DNA from: an uncultured Sterolibacteriaceae bacterium
Lineage (GTDB): Bacteria > Pseudomonadota > Gammaproteobacteria > Burkholderiales > Rhodocyclaceae
Length of the DNA stretch: 64,000 bases
NCBI GenBank assembly: GCA_937888595.1
Contig: CALARK010000026.1
Location: 62,001 to 126,000, forward strand
Reading direction: 5' to 3'
In this document: piece by piece, positions 11,098-20,330 of the stretch
How positions within the stretch are numbered: the stretch's first letter is position 1
How the letters are laid out: each line of letters starts with the position of its first letter
Notes under the pieces: model-generated
Database searches by the model: none
The model's input: only the letters and a program-made list of their open reading frames with translations
Told to the model about the DNA's origin: nothing
Made by a program: the position numbers and the translations under genes

Positions 11098-11266
11098 AGC
11101 GGTATTTGGTGCCGCAGTAGGGGCACACCGCCTCGTCGTTCTTCAGCACGTCGAGGAAGACGCGCGGATGGCGGGCCCACAGCGGGGCGCCCGGCTGCGG
11201 GCAGTGCAGCGGCAGGTCGTGCGCGGTGACGGCGACTTCGCGGACGGTTTCGTCGAGTTGGGTCAT
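11066..11266 (-). CDS. Small zinc-finger protein (zf-CHCC type)
   Basis: The 66-residue protein carries HCPQPGAPLWARHPRVFL followed by AVCPYCGTKYRF. This Cys-His-Cys-Cys pattern is that of the zf-CHCC family, related to the zinc-binding tail of mitochondrial complex I NDUFS6. Its 3' end overlaps the waaF start. In many betaproteobacteria it sits beside ilvE and waaF, as here (ilvE ends 8 bp upstream). Function unknown. Confidence 0.85.
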   Translation of the reverse strand: MTQLDETVREVAVTAHDLPLHCPQPGAPLWARHPRVFLDVLKNDEAVCPYCGTKYRFAGEKPKGHH

Positions 11267-11274
11267 GACGGGCC

Positions 11275-12195
11275 TCAGACCGGGGAAAGCCAGTCAGCGT
11301 GGGCGGGCACCTTGCCGTTCACCACGTCGAAGAACAGGCTCTGGATTTTCGTGGTGATCGGGCCGCGATGCCCGACGCCGATGACGCGGCTGTCGAGTTC
11401 GCGGATCGGCGTGACTTCGGCCGCCGTGCCAGTGAAGAAGGCTTCGTCGGCGATGTAGACATCGTCGCGCGTCAGGCGCTTGGACACCACCTTGTAGCCG
11501 AGTTCGGCGGCCAGCGTGTGGATGGTGGCGCGGGTGATGCCGATCAGGGCCGAGGCGATCTCGGGTTCGTAGATCACGCCATCCTTGATGACGAACAGGT
11601 TCTCGCCGGCGCCTTCGGCCACGAAGCCGTCGGTATCGAGCAGCAGCGCTTCATCGTAGCCATGTTCGGTGGCTTCCATGTTGGCGAGGATCGAGTTGGC
11701 GTAGGTGGCGGCCACCTTGGCGCGCGGCATGATGGAGTTGACGTGGCCGCGCGCATAGCTGGAGGTCTTGACGCGGATGCCTTTCTCCATGCCTTCCTCG
11801 CCGAGATAGGCGCCCCAGGGCCAGGCGGCGATGGCGACGTGGGTCTTGGCACCCTTGGGCGAGACGCCCATCTTCTCGGAACCGTAGAAGGCGATCGGGC
11901 GGATATAGGCCGACTCGAGCTGGTTGGCGCGCACGACTTCCTTCTGCGCCTCCATCAGGGTCTCGCGGTCCCACGGCATCGGCATGCGGTAGATGTGCGC
12001 CGAGTTGAACAGGCGGTCGGTATGTTCCTTGAGCTTGAAGATGGCGGTGCCATTGACCGTCTTGTAGGCGCGCACGCCCTCGAAGACGGCGAGACCGTAG
12101 TGCAGCGAGTGGGTGAGCACGTGGGTGGTGGCCTCGCGCCAGGGCACGAGCTTGCCGTCCTGCCAGATGAAGCCGTCGCGGTCGGCCATGGACAT
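11275..12195 (-). CDS. ilvE: Branched-chain amino acid aminotransferase
   Basis: The 306-residue class IV PLP enzyme performs the last step of Leu, Ile and Val synthesis. The N-terminal FIWQDGKLVPWREA and VFEGVRAY are typical. The expected PLP-binding lysine is K160 in the context PRAKVAATYANS, matching the E. coli position. The C-terminal part has FFTGTAAEVTPI, which lines the cofactor pocket. Transcribed divergently from nudJ and followed by the zinc-finger and waaF genes. Confidence 0.96.
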   Translation of the reverse strand: MSMADRDGFIWQDGKLVPWREATTHVLTHSLHYGLAVFEGVRAYKTVNGTAIFKLKEHTDRLFNSAHIYRMPMPWDRETLMEAQKEVVRANQLESAYIRPIAFYGSEKMGVSPKGAKTHVAIAAWPWGAYLGEEGMEKGIRVKTSSYARGHVNSIMPRAKVAATYANSILANMEATEHGYDEALLLDTDGFVAEGAGENLFVIKDGVIYEPEIASALIGITRATIHTLAAELGYKVVSKRLTRDDVYIADEAFFTGTAAEVTPIRELDSRVIGVGHRGPITTKIQSLFFDVVNGKVPAHADWLSPV

Positions 12196-12262
12196 GGTGG
12201 GTCTCCAGATTCGGGTTGATTCGGCGAAAAGCGGATTCTATCGTGCCTGTAGAATGCGTGGC

Positions 12263-12715
12263 ATGGATCGCATCTGGAAACCCAATGTCACCGTCGCCGC
12301 GCTGATGGAGCGCGACGGCCGCTTCCTGATGGTCGAGGAGGAGACCGCCGACGGGATCCGCTTCAACCAGCCGGCCGGCCATCTCGACGAGGGCGAGTCG
12401 CTCGCCGCCGCCTGCGCCCGCGAGGCGATGGAGGAAACGGCCCACGCGTTCGAGCCGACCGAACTGGTCGGCGTCTACCAATGGCCCCGTCCCCAGGGCG
12501 ACATCACCTACCTACGCTTCGCCTTCGCCGGAAAAGTCGGCGCCCATGAGATGGCACGGCCGCTCGATGCCGGCATCCTGCGTGCCGTCTGGATGACGGT
12601 CGCGGAGATCGAGGCCTGTGCGGACCGCCACCGCAGCCCGCTGGTGTTGCAGTGCGTGCAGGACTGGCTCGCCGGCCGGCGCTACCCGATGGAGTTGATT
12701 CGTCACTATGGCTAA
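12263..12715 (+). CDS. nudJ: Nudix hydrolase, NudJ-like phosphatase
   Basis: The 150-residue protein has a full Nudix box at about 39-61 (GHLDEGESLAAACAREAMEE and on), so it should hydrolyse a nucleoside or thiamin diphosphate derivative with Mg2+. NudJ is inferred mainly from synteny: E. coli nudJ also abuts mnmA, close to purB, as here. The ATG at 12263 (MDRIWKPNVTVAAL) is preferred from family alignment; 12254 is possible. The stop overlaps mnmA by 8 bp. Confidence 0.88.
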   Translation: MDRIWKPNVTVAALMERDGRFLMVEEETADGIRFNQPAGHLDEGESLAAACAREAMEETAHAFEPTELVGVYQWPRPQGDITYLRFAFAGKVGAHEMARPLDAGILRAVWMTVAEIEACADRHRSPLVLQCVQDWLAGRRYPMELIRHYG

Positions 12716-13781
12716 AGTAATCGTTGGGATGTCCGGCGGCGTCGATTCCTCGGTCGCCGCGCTGCTGCTGAAGCGCCAGGGCCACGAGGTCGTCGGCCTG
12801 TTCATGAAGAACTGGGAGGACGACGATACCGAGGACTACTGCTCCGCGAAGCAGGACCTCGATGATGCGCAGGCCGCGGCCAGGATCATCGGCATCGAAC
12901 TGGAGACCGCCAACTTTGCTGACCAGTACCGGGAGCGCGTGTTCGCCGAGTTCCTCGCCGAGTACCGGGCCGGCCGCACGCCGAACCCGGACGTGCTGTG
13001 CAATTCCGAGATCAAGTTCAAGGCCTTCCTTGATCATGCGCTGCGCCTCGGCGCCGACTTTATCGCCACCGGCCACTACGCGCAGGTGCGCGAGTTCCTC
13101 GGCGAGTACCAGCTGCTCAAGGCCGAGGACGGCACCAAGGACCAGAGCTACTTCCTCTACCGCCTCAACCAGGCGCAGCTGGCGAAGAGCCTGTTCCCGC
13201 TCGGCGAGCTCTACAAGCGCGAGGTCAGGAAGATTGCCGAAGAGGCGGGACTGCCCAATCACGCCAAGAAGGATTCGACCGGCATCTGCTTCATCGGCGA
13301 GCGGCGCTTCCGCGAGTTCCTCGCGCGCTACCTGCCGAAGACGCCCGGCGAGATCCGCCGTCTCGACGACGAACGGGTGATCGGCAAGCACGAAGGGCTC
13401 GCCTACTACACGCTCGGCCAGCGCGAGGGGCTTGGCATCGGTGGCGTCAAGGATGCGCCCGAGGAGCCGTGGTTCGTCGCCGCGAAGGATCTCGAAAAGA
13501 ATGTGCTCTATGCCGTGCAGGGCCACGACCACCCGGCGCTGCTGCGTGACCGGCTCGTCGCCTCGCAGCTCAGCTGGATTTCACCCACTCCGCCACGCAC
13601 CCACTGGGTGTATGCAGCCAAGACGCGCTACCGCATGCCGGACGCGGCCTGCGACATCGAAACGTTGGACGGGGATTGCTGCGAGGTGGCTTTCGCCGCG
13701 CCGCAATGGGCGGTGACGCCGGGCCAGTCGGTGGTGCTCTACGAGAGCCGTGTCTGCCTCGGCGGCGGTGTAATCCTGTAA
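12708..13781 (+). CDS. mnmA: tRNA-specific 2-thiouridylase
   Basis: The 357-residue enzyme thiolates U34 of tRNA-Lys, -Glu and -Gln, using a persulfide relayed by the Tus proteins. It has the PP-loop GMSGGVDSS (7-15), the catalytic Cys98 in LCNSEIKF and the second cysteine Cys194 in STGICFIGER. It overlaps nudJ by 8 bp. The presence of both a Dsr system and MnmA means sulfur-relay proteins in this genome could serve two pathways. Confidence 0.97.
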   Translation: MAKVIVGMSGGVDSSVAALLLKRQGHEVVGLFMKNWEDDDTEDYCSAKQDLDDAQAAARIIGIELETANFADQYRERVFAEFLAEYRAGRTPNPDVLCNSEIKFKAFLDHALRLGADFIATGHYAQVREFLGEYQLLKAEDGTKDQSYFLYRLNQAQLAKSLFPLGELYKREVRKIAEEAGLPNHAKKDSTGICFIGERRFREFLARYLPKTPGEIRRLDDERVIGKHEGLAYYTLGQREGLGIGGVKDAPEEPWFVAAKDLEKNVLYAVQGHDHPALLRDRLVASQLSWISPTPPRTHWVYAAKTRYRMPDAACDIETLDGDCCEVAFAAPQWAVTPGQSVVLYESRVCLGGGVIL

Positions 13782-13782
13782 C

Positions 13783-14394
13783 TCAGTCCCGGGGCACGGT
13801 GTCCGCGAAGGACGGTCGCTGCATCAGCTTGTCGTAGAGGCGCGCCAGGTTCGGGTACTGCGCCTGCCAGCCGATTTCGGGGAAGCGGAACAGCAGGTAG
13901 CCGAGGGCGCAGCCGGCGGCGGCATCGGCGAAGGTGAAGTGCGTGCCCATGCACCAGCCCTCCTTCTCGCCGAGTTCCCGCGCCATGAAGGCGAGACTGT
14001 CGTCGATCACCTTGCGGTTGTCGGCGATCCATTTCTTGCTGCGCTGGCGCTCGGGGCGCAGCGATTCGAGGCGGATCGCCACGGCGGCATCGCAGAGGCC
14101 GTCGGCCAGCGCTTCCCAGCGCTTGACCTCGATGCGTTCGCGGTTGGGCTGCGGGAACAGCTTGTTGTTCGGGGAGAGGTTGTCGAGATACTCGACGATC
14201 ACCGGCGAATCGAAGACCGCCGTGCCGTCGTCGAGCACCAGCACGGGGATGCGGGCCAGGGGGTTGTGCGACGGGACGCTACTCTCGGCAGCGCTGGGAC
14301 TGTCGAGGACCCAGTCGTAATCGATCTTCTTTTCCGCCAGCACGATGCGCGCCTTGCGCGTGTAGGGGCTGGTGAGCGTGCCGAAAAGCTTCAT
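13783..14394 (-). CDS. Glutathione S-transferase family protein
   Basis: The 203-residue protein has the N-terminal thioredoxin-like domain (MKLFGTLTSPYTRKARIVLAE, with the cis-proline motif IPVLVLDDGTAVFDS at about 50-65) and an all-helical C-terminal domain. The ATG at 14394 matches homologues; an upstream reading to 14463 runs into the purB leader and is rejected. The catalytic residue and substrate are not determinable. It is convergent with mnmA, with only 1 bp between the stops. Confidence 0.9.
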   Translation of the reverse strand: MKLFGTLTSPYTRKARIVLAEKKIDYDWVLDSPSAAESSVPSHNPLARIPVLVLDDGTAVFDSPVIVEYLDNLSPNNKLFPQPNRERIEVKRWEALADGLCDAAVAIRLESLRPERQRSKKWIADNRKVIDDSLAFMARELGEKEGWCMGTHFTFADAAAGCALGYLLFRFPEIGWQAQYPNLARLYDKLMQRPSFADTVPRD

Positions 14395-14482
14395 GAAGTG
14401 CCGTGCCGCAGGGAGAGGCGCGAATTCTAGCACCCCGCCCTTGCTAAAATTCCCGGACTCCATTCCTTACGGGTTGCTCTCG

Positions 14483-15859
14483 ATGACTACCGACAAGCTC
14501 GGCGCCCTCATGGCGCTTTCTCCGCTCGATGGCCGCTACGCGGCCAAGGTCGAGCCCCTGCGCGTGCACTTCTCCGAGTTCGGCCTGATCCGGAACCGCA
14601 TCCGCGTCGAGATCGAGTGGCTCAAGGCGTTGGCCGCGAATCCGGACATCGCCGAAGTGCCGGCCTTCTCGGCGGCCACCGTCGCCGAACTGGATGCCGC
14701 GATCGCCAGCTTCGCCGTCGCCGATGCCGATGCCGTCAAGAAGATCGAAGCGGTCACCAACCACGACGTCAAGGCGGTCGAATACTGGCTCAAGGAGCGT
14801 TTCAAGGCCAATGCCGAGGTGACGAAGGTGTCCGAGTTCATCCACTTCGGCTGCACCTCCGAGGACATCAACAATACTTCCCACGCGCTGATGCTGAAAG
14901 ACGCGCGCGACGCGATCCTGCTGCCGGGCCTCGACAAGGTGATCGAGCGCTTCCGCCAGCTTGCCCACGACCTGGCCGATCTGCCGATGCTCTCGCGCAC
15001 CCACGGCCAGCCGGCCTCGCCGACCACGCTCGGCAAGGAGATGGCCAACGTCGCTGCGCGCCTGCTGCGTGCCCGCGCGCGCATCGCCGCCGTGAACATG
15101 AGCGCCAAGTTCAACGGCGCGGTCGGCAACTACAACGCCCACCTGTCCGCCTATCCCGAACTCGACTGGGAAGGCATCGCCAGACGCTTCATCGAGTCGC
15201 TGGGGCTCGAGTTCAATCCCTACACGATCCAGATCGAGCCGCACGACGCGATGGCCGAGTTGTTCGACGCGATGGCCCGCTGCAACACGATCCTGATCGA
15301 CGCCGACCGCGACATCTGGCAATACATCTCGATGGGCTACTTCAAGCAGAAGACCAAGGCCGGCGAGATCGGTTCGTCCACGATGCCGCACAAGGTGAAC
15401 CCGATCGACTTCGAGAATTCCGAAGGCAACCTCGGCATCGCGAATTCCATCCTGCGCCACCTCTCCGAGAAGCTGCCGATCTCGCGCCTGCAGCGCGACC
15501 TCACCGATTCGACCGTGCTGCGCAACATGGGCGTCGCCTTTGGCTACGTCGTGCTGGCGCACGATTCGACGATGCGCGGCCTCAACAAGCTGGAGGCCAA
15601 TCCCGTGCGCCTGGCCGAAGACCTCGATGCCTGCTGGGAAGTGCTGGCTGAACCGGTGCAGACCGTGATGCGCCGCTACGGTGTGCCCAATCCCTACGAG
15701 CAGCTCAAGGAGCTGACGCGCGGCAAGGGCATCGAGCCGGACGCGCTGCGTACCTTCATCGCCGGGCTGGCGATTCCGGTGGCCGAGAAGACACGGCTCG
15801 AGGGCATGACCCCGGCCAACTACATCGGCAAGGCGGTCGAGCTGGCGAGGAAGATCTGA
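14483..15859 (+). CDS. purB: Adenylosuccinate lyase
   Basis: The 458-residue enzyme cleaves SAICAR and adenylosuccinate in purine synthesis. It carries ALSPLDGRYAAKV at the N-terminus, TTNHDVKAVEY-type VTNHDVKAVEYWLKERF, HFGCTSEDINN and the signature GSSTMPHKVNPIDFENSEG (about 290-310). The length is close to that of E. coli PurB (456). ATG 14483 is chosen by length; an internal Met at 14510 is possible. The TGA overlaps the next ATG by one base. Confidence 0.96.
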   Translation: MTTDKLGALMALSPLDGRYAAKVEPLRVHFSEFGLIRNRIRVEIEWLKALAANPDIAEVPAFSAATVAELDAAIASFAVADADAVKKIEAVTNHDVKAVEYWLKERFKANAEVTKVSEFIHFGCTSEDINNTSHALMLKDARDAILLPGLDKVIERFRQLAHDLADLPMLSRTHGQPASPTTLGKEMANVAARLLRARARIAAVNMSAKFNGAVGNYNAHLSAYPELDWEGIARRFIESLGLEFNPYTIQIEPHDAMAELFDAMARCNTILIDADRDIWQYISMGYFKQKTKAGEIGSSTMPHKVNPIDFENSEGNLGIANSILRHLSEKLPISRLQRDLTDSTVLRNMGVAFGYVVLAHDSTMRGLNKLEANPVRLAEDLDACWEVLAEPVQTVMRRYGVPNPYEQLKELTRGKGIEPDALRTFIAGLAIPVAEKTRLEGMTPANYIGKAVELARKI

Positions 15860-16188
15860 TGGCGTTCGCGGAGAATCTCAAGCAGCTGCCCAAGGTTTCC
15901 CATCTGGCGGCGATGCAGCTGATCGACAAGGAAGGGGCCGTCGTCGCCACCATCGAGAACAAGCCGGGACAGGCCGGCTCGCTGGCGGTCTACAACCATC
16001 TCGCCCAGCTCTACGGTGCGATTACCGTCGAGGCGGCGAAAAAGGGACTGGAACTTTATGCCGAGCATGCGGTCGATGCGCATGCCAATCCGGGCAAGCA
16101 CCCCAACATCGACCGGCTGGCAGCGCTGGTCGCAGAAGGCGGCCAGCTTCGCGTCAAGCAGGTGTTTGCCGCCGGCGATATGGCATAG
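15859..16188 (+). CDS. DUF2322 family protein
   Basis: The 109-residue protein (MAFAENLKQLPKVSHLAAMQL) fits the DUF2322 family, which I recall as frequent next to purB in betaproteobacteria. It has no signal peptide, no membrane segment and no cysteine. TGATG coupling to purB makes cotranslation likely. Function unknown. Confidence 0.75.
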   Translation: MAFAENLKQLPKVSHLAAMQLIDKEGAVVATIENKPGQAGSLAVYNHLAQLYGAITVEAAKKGLELYAEHAVDAHANPGKHPNIDRLAALVAEGGQLRVKQVFAAGDMA

Positions 16189-16220
16189 TCGCGATTCCCC
16201 ACCACCCCGAAGGAGAAACC

Positions 16221-16691
16221 ATGAACAAGAAAACCCTGAGCCTCGTTCTCGCCGGCACGCTGCTGGCCTCTGCCGGTGCCGTTTCGGCCCAGACGATCGG
16301 CAAGATGGAAGACCAGATCCGCTGGCGCCAGTCGGCCTACCACGTGATGGCCTGGAGCATGGGCCGCATCAAGGCCAACGTCGAAGGCACTTACAACAAG
16401 GATCAGGTCGCCGAAGCCGCGAACGTCATTCAGGCGATCGCCAACTCCAAGATGGGCGCGCTCTACCAGCCGGGTTCCGACAAGGGCAAGGGCTGGAAGG
16501 ACACCCGCCTGAAATCCGAGTTCTTCAAGGACAAGGAGGGCGTCGGCAAGGTTGCCATGGCCTTCGGCAAGGAAGCGAACGAAATGGCCAAGGTCGCCGC
16601 CTCCGGCGATGCGGCCGCCGTCAAGGCACAGTTCGGCAAACTGGGCGAAAGCTGCAAGGGCTGCCACGAGAAATTCCGGGCAGAAGAGTAA
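16221..16691 (+). CDS. Cytochrome c' (c556-type)
   Basis: The 156-residue periplasmic protein has a signal peptide (MNKKTLSLVLAGTLLASAGAVSA) and, near the C-terminus, the single haem site CKGCH. That position is typical of the four-helix-bundle cytochromes c'. Members bind NO or act as electron carriers; which applies here is unknown. AAGGAG lies 7 nt before the ATG. A terminator follows the gene. It converges with a cytochrome b561 gene, a possible electron partner. Confidence 0.92.
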   Translation: MNKKTLSLVLAGTLLASAGAVSAQTIGKMEDQIRWRQSAYHVMAWSMGRIKANVEGTYNKDQVAEAANVIQAIANSKMGALYQPGSDKGKGWKDTRLKSEFFKDKEGVGKVAMAFGKEANEMAKVAASGDAAAVKAQFGKLGESCKGCHEKFRAEE

Positions 16692-16712
16692 GCACCCGGC
16701 CCCGCCGCCCGA

Positions 16713-16737
16713 AAAGCCACCTGCGGGTGGCTTTTTT
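16713..16737 (+). terminator. Rho-independent terminator after cytochrome c'
   Basis: The stem AAGCCACC/GGTGGCTT with a short TGCG loop is followed by a run of T. The A-rich left arm makes it usable from either strand for the convergent pair. Confidence 0.9.
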
Positions 16738-16739
16738 GC

Positions 16740-16763
16740 GCCGTCCCGCCGGCGCCGACTTTT
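16740..16763 (-). repeat. Dispersed 24-bp element, copy 5 (perfect)
   Basis: An exact match to the consensus, sitting between the convergent cytochrome genes just past the terminator. It overlaps the first two bases of the b561 stop codon, so it is essentially intergenic. Confidence 0.85.
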
Positions 16764-17478
16764 AGAACGCCGGCGCTTCGCCGGCCGGAGGTGGCGGGGG
16801 CGGTGGCAGCAGGGCGCCGGAAGCGGCCCAGACGGCGCCGAGAGCGATCAGTGTGGCGATGATGAAAGCGACGGCCCCGCCACCCCGGGCGGATTCGCAG
16901 GGCTTGCCGTCGGCCCAGCCGGTCAGCATGGGCTTGACGAGATTGTGCTTTCTGACGCGGGCGTAGAAGACGATCGCACCGACATGCAACGCAACCAGCA
17001 GCATCAGCACCTTTTCCAGCAGGTGATGCACGCCGGTGATGCGGCCGGACAACTCGCTGCCGACCAGCGCATAGAGATAGCCTTCGAAGGCGATGTCGTC
17101 GTTGGCGAACAGCCCGGTACCGGCCATGGCGGCGCTTGCGCCGAGCAGGGCGAGCACCGAGAGCGCCCCGACAGGATTATGGCCCTGGCCGTGCCATTCC
17201 CCCCTGAAATAGCCGCGGATCGCGGCCGGGCCGCGCACGAACTGGGTGAAACGTGCGTAGGTCGAGCCGACGAACCCCCAGGCCAGTCGGAATACCAGCA
17301 AGCCGAGGATGGCGAGGCCGAGGCGGCCGTGCCAGATCATCGCATTGCCGCCGATCTTCGCCGTGACGAAGGCGGCGATGATGCAGGCCACGAGCGCCCA
17401 GTGGAAGATCCGCGTCGGCAGGTCCCAGACGCGGGCCTTGCCGGCCGGCCGCGATACTCCCGGTGCGCCTACACACAT
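16762..17478 (-). CDS. Cytochrome b561-type membrane protein
   Basis: The 238-residue inner-membrane protein begins with the b561/Ni-Fe-hydrogenase cytochrome b signature VWDLPTRIFHWALVACI. It has four hydrophobic segments with histidines suited to two haems b (for example RIFHW, MIWHGRLG, GVHHLLEKV, ALHVGAIV), then a Pro-rich tail. Such proteins pass electrons between quinol and a periplasmic partner. The start is uncertain: ATG 17478 fits the end of secF; GTG 17496 would overlap it. Confidence 0.85.
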   Translation of the reverse strand: MCVGAPGVSRPAGKARVWDLPTRIFHWALVACIIAAFVTAKIGGNAMIWHGRLGLAILGLLVFRLAWGFVGSTYARFTQFVRGPAAIRGYFRGEWHGQGHNPVGALSVLALLGASAAMAGTGLFANDDIAFEGYLYALVGSELSGRITGVHHLLEKVLMLLVALHVGAIVFYARVRKHNLVKPMLTGWADGKPCESARGGGAVAFIIATLIALGAVWAASGALLPPPPPPPAGEAPAF

Positions 17479-17482
17479 GGCG

Positions 17483-18427
17483 CTAGACGCAGGCACCGTC
17501 CTCGGTCATGCCCTCGGGCTTGTCCTTCTTGGCCTTGATGAACTGCTCGCGCGAAACGCCGAGCCACATCACGATCGGGCTGGCGACCAGCACCGAGGAG
17601 TAGATGCCGAACAGGATGCCGATGGTCAGCGCCAGCGCGAAGTAGTGCAGCGCTGCCCCACCGAAGATCAGCATCGACGTCACCATCATCTGCGTCGAAC
17701 CGTGGGTGATGATGGTCCGCGAGATGGTGCTGGTGATCGCGTGGTTGATCACTTCCGGGGTGGTCAGGCCGCGCTGCTTCTTGAAGGTCTCGCGCACGCG
17801 GTCGAACACGACCACCGACTCGTTCACCGAATAGCCGAGCACGGCGAGCACGGCCGCCAGCACCGGCAGCGAAAATTCCCACTGGAAGAAGGCGAAGAAG
17901 CCGAGGATGATCACTACGTCGTGCAGGTTGGCGATGATCGCCGAGATCGCGAAGCGCCACTCGAAGCGGAAGGCGAGATAGACGACGATGCCGATGATGA
18001 CCAGCAGCAGGGCCAGCGCCCCGTCCTCGGCCAGCTCCTTCCCGACCTGCGGGCCGACGAACTCGACACGCTTGATCTGCGGCTCGCCGCCGGCCGCCTG
18101 AAGGCTGGCGTTGACGCGCTCGCTGAGCTTCGCGGTTTCTCCTGCTTTAAGCGGCACACGGATCAGCACGTCGCGAGATGATCCGAAGTTGATGACCTGC
18201 GTATCCTCGAAGCCATCGGACTCGAGCTGCTTGCGGATCTTCTCGAGGTCCGCTGCCTGGCTGTAGCCGACTTCCAGCAGCGTGCCGCCGGTGAATTCGA
18301 TCGAGAAGTGCAGGCCGCGGGTGGCGAGGAAGAACACGGCCAGAACGAAGGTGATCAACGAGATGACGTTGAACACCAGCGCATGGCGCATGAAGGGGAT
18401 GTCTTTCTTGATGCGGAAGAATTCCAT
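17483..18427 (-). CDS. secF: Protein translocase subunit SecF
   Basis: The 314-residue inner-membrane protein of the SecDF complex uses the proton motive force to help protein export. It starts MEFFRIKKDIPFMRHALVF, has the periplasmic FTGGTLLEV motif and the C-terminal helix bundle with LGYSVNESVVVFDRVRE. AAGGGGG lies about 9 nt upstream of the ATG. It follows secD by 14 bp. Confidence 0.97.
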   Translation of the reverse strand: MEFFRIKKDIPFMRHALVFNVISLITFVLAVFFLATRGLHFSIEFTGGTLLEVGYSQAADLEKIRKQLESDGFEDTQVINFGSSRDVLIRVPLKAGETAKLSERVNASLQAAGGEPQIKRVEFVGPQVGKELAEDGALALLLVIIGIVVYLAFRFEWRFAISAIIANLHDVVIILGFFAFFQWEFSLPVLAAVLAVLGYSVNESVVVFDRVRETFKKQRGLTTPEVINHAITSTISRTIITHGSTQMMVTSMLIFGGAALHYFALALTIGILFGIYSSVLVASPIVMWLGVSREQFIKAKKDKPEGMTEDGACV

Positions 18428-18441
18428 GATGCATATCCCCC

Positions 18442-20319
18442 TTATTTCGTCTCGGCGCCCGGCTTCCAGACCTGGCCGATGCTGACGCTTTCGAGTTTGC
18501 GACGGCTGCCATAGATCCAGTTGACCAGCGCGCGCGATACCACGACCGAACTGAAGATCGAAGTGAGGATGCCGAGGCAGTGGACCACGGCGAAGCCGCG
18601 CACCGGCCCGGAACCGAAGATCAGCAGGGCGACGCCGGCGATCAGCGTGGTGATGTTGGAATCGAGAATCGTGCCCCAGGCCCGCTCGTAGCCGGCGGTG
18701 ATCGCGGCATGCGGCGTGGCGCCGTTGCGCAGTTCCTCGCGCACGCGCTCGTTGATCAGCACGTTGGCGTCGATGGCCATGCCCAGCGTCAGCGCCACGG
18801 CCGCGATGCCCGGCAGCGTCAGCGTCGCCTGCAGCAGCGAGAGCAGGGCGACGAGGAACAACAGGTTGGCGGTGAGTGCCGTGACCGAGACGAGGCCGAA
18901 CAACAGGTAGTAGGCGATCATGAACACGGCGATGGCGATGAAGCCCCACTGCGTCGAACTGATGCCCTTGGCGATGTTGTCAGCACCGAGGCTCGGTCCG
19001 ATGGTGCGTTCCTCGATGATCTCCATCGGTGCGGCGAGCGATCCGGCGCGCAGCAGCAACGCCACGTCATTGGCCTCGACGGTGGTCATGCGACCGGAAA
19101 TCTGCACGCGGCCGCCGCCGATCTCGGTGCGGATCACCGGCGCGGTGACCACCTCGCCCTTGCCCTTCTCGATCAGCAGGATGGCCATGCGCTTGTTCAC
19201 GTTCTCGCGCGTGACATCCTTGAAGATGCGCGCGCCTGCGGCATCGAGCGTCAGGTGCACTGCCGGTTCCTGCGTCTGGCCGTCGAAGCCGGCCTGGGCG
19301 TCGGTCAGGCGCTCGCCGGTCAGCACCACCTGCTTCTTGACCAGCAGGCCGCGGCCGCCGCGTTCGACGTAGTACTCGGTGCCTGCGGGCGGCTGGCCAT
19401 TGGCGGCTGCCTGCAGCGTGTCCAGGTTGGCGCTGGCCTCGTCGTCGACCATGCGGATCTCGAGCGTCGCGGTGCGGCCGAGGATGTCCTTGGCCTTGGC
19501 GGTGTCCTGCACGCCCGGCAACTGCACGACGATACGGTCGGCACCCTGCTGCTGGATCACCGGCTCGGCGACGCCGAGTTCGTTGATCCGGTTGTGCAGG
19601 GTGGTGATGTTCTGCTTGATGGCGAATTCCTGGATGCGCTTCTGCGCGGTCGGCTTGAGCGTGGCGACGAGCAGATGGTTCGGGCCATCTTCCTTCTCGA
19701 GCAGGTCGAGGTCGGGCTGGTTTTCGGTCAGCGCGAATTTCGCCTGGTCGCGGATCGCCGTTTCACGAAAGCGGACAACGAGGGTGTTGCCTTCGCGCAC
19801 GATGCCGCCGTGGCGGATGCTCTTGTCGCGCATCAGGCTGCGCAGGTCGGCCGAGATGGAGTCGAGGCGCTTGGTCAGCGCGCCCTTCATGTCGACCTGC
19901 AGCAGGAAATGCACACCGCCGCGCAGATCGAGACCCAGATACATCGGCAGCGCATTCATCCCGGTGAGCCAGTCGGGCGAGGCCGAGAGCAGGTTGAGCG
20001 CGACGCTGTAGGAACTGTCGGCCGGTTCCGGGTTCAGCGCCTTCTCGATCGCGTCGCGTGCCTTGAGCTGGGTGTCCGTGTCGGCGAGGCGCACGCGGAT
20101 GCTGTGCGGTTCGAAGAACAGGCCGGTCGGCTGGATGCCTGCGGCAGCGAGCGTTTCCTCGACGCGGGCCTGGAGACGGGTATCCAGCTTGACGGTCGCC
20201 TTGACGCTTGAAATCTGCACGGCGGGCACTTCGCCGAAGAAGTTCGGCAGCGTGTACAGGAAGCCGAGCACCAAGGCGATGATGACCGTGGCGTTCTTCC
20301 AGAGGGGGTAGCGGTTCAT
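18442..20319 (-). CDS. secD: Protein translocase subunit SecD
   Basis: The 625-residue partner of SecF starts MNRYPLWKNATVIIALVLG. It shows GLDLRGGVHFLLQVDM, the P1 domain repeats and the C-terminal helix bundle with TLGMAIDANVLINERVREE. The length is near E. coli SecD (615). It lies in the order yajC-secD-secF after tgt and queA, an arrangement conserved across proteobacteria. Confidence 0.97.
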   Translation of the reverse strand: MNRYPLWKNATVIIALVLGFLYTLPNFFGEVPAVQISSVKATVKLDTRLQARVEETLAAAGIQPTGLFFEPHSIRVRLADTDTQLKARDAIEKALNPEPADSSYSVALNLLSASPDWLTGMNALPMYLGLDLRGGVHFLLQVDMKGALTKRLDSISADLRSLMRDKSIRHGGIVREGNTLVVRFRETAIRDQAKFALTENQPDLDLLEKEDGPNHLLVATLKPTAQKRIQEFAIKQNITTLHNRINELGVAEPVIQQQGADRIVVQLPGVQDTAKAKDILGRTATLEIRMVDDEASANLDTLQAAANGQPPAGTEYYVERGGRGLLVKKQVVLTGERLTDAQAGFDGQTQEPAVHLTLDAAGARIFKDVTRENVNKRMAILLIEKGKGEVVTAPVIRTEIGGGRVQISGRMTTVEANDVALLLRAGSLAAPMEIIEERTIGPSLGADNIAKGISSTQWGFIAIAVFMIAYYLLFGLVSVTALTANLLFLVALLSLLQATLTLPGIAAVALTLGMAIDANVLINERVREELRNGATPHAAITAGYERAWGTILDSNITTLIAGVALLIFGSGPVRGFAVVHCLGILTSIFSSVVVSRALVNWIYGSRRKLESVSIGQVWKPGAETK

Positions 20320-20330
20320 CGAAAGGGTCT

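Noticed and set aside
12151..12172. GCCGTCCTGCC stretch in ilvE as a partial dispersed element
   Set aside because: It encodes the conserved IlvE motif FIWQDGK and lacks the GCCGACTTT half.
12532..12555. Possible dispersed-element copy in nudJ
   Set aside because: The left half matches but there are about five mismatches on the right; treated as too degenerate to count.
13045..13063. Further possible copy of the dispersed element in mnmA
   Set aside because: Only the GCGCCGACTTT half matches; the other half is unrelated and the residues are conserved in MnmA.
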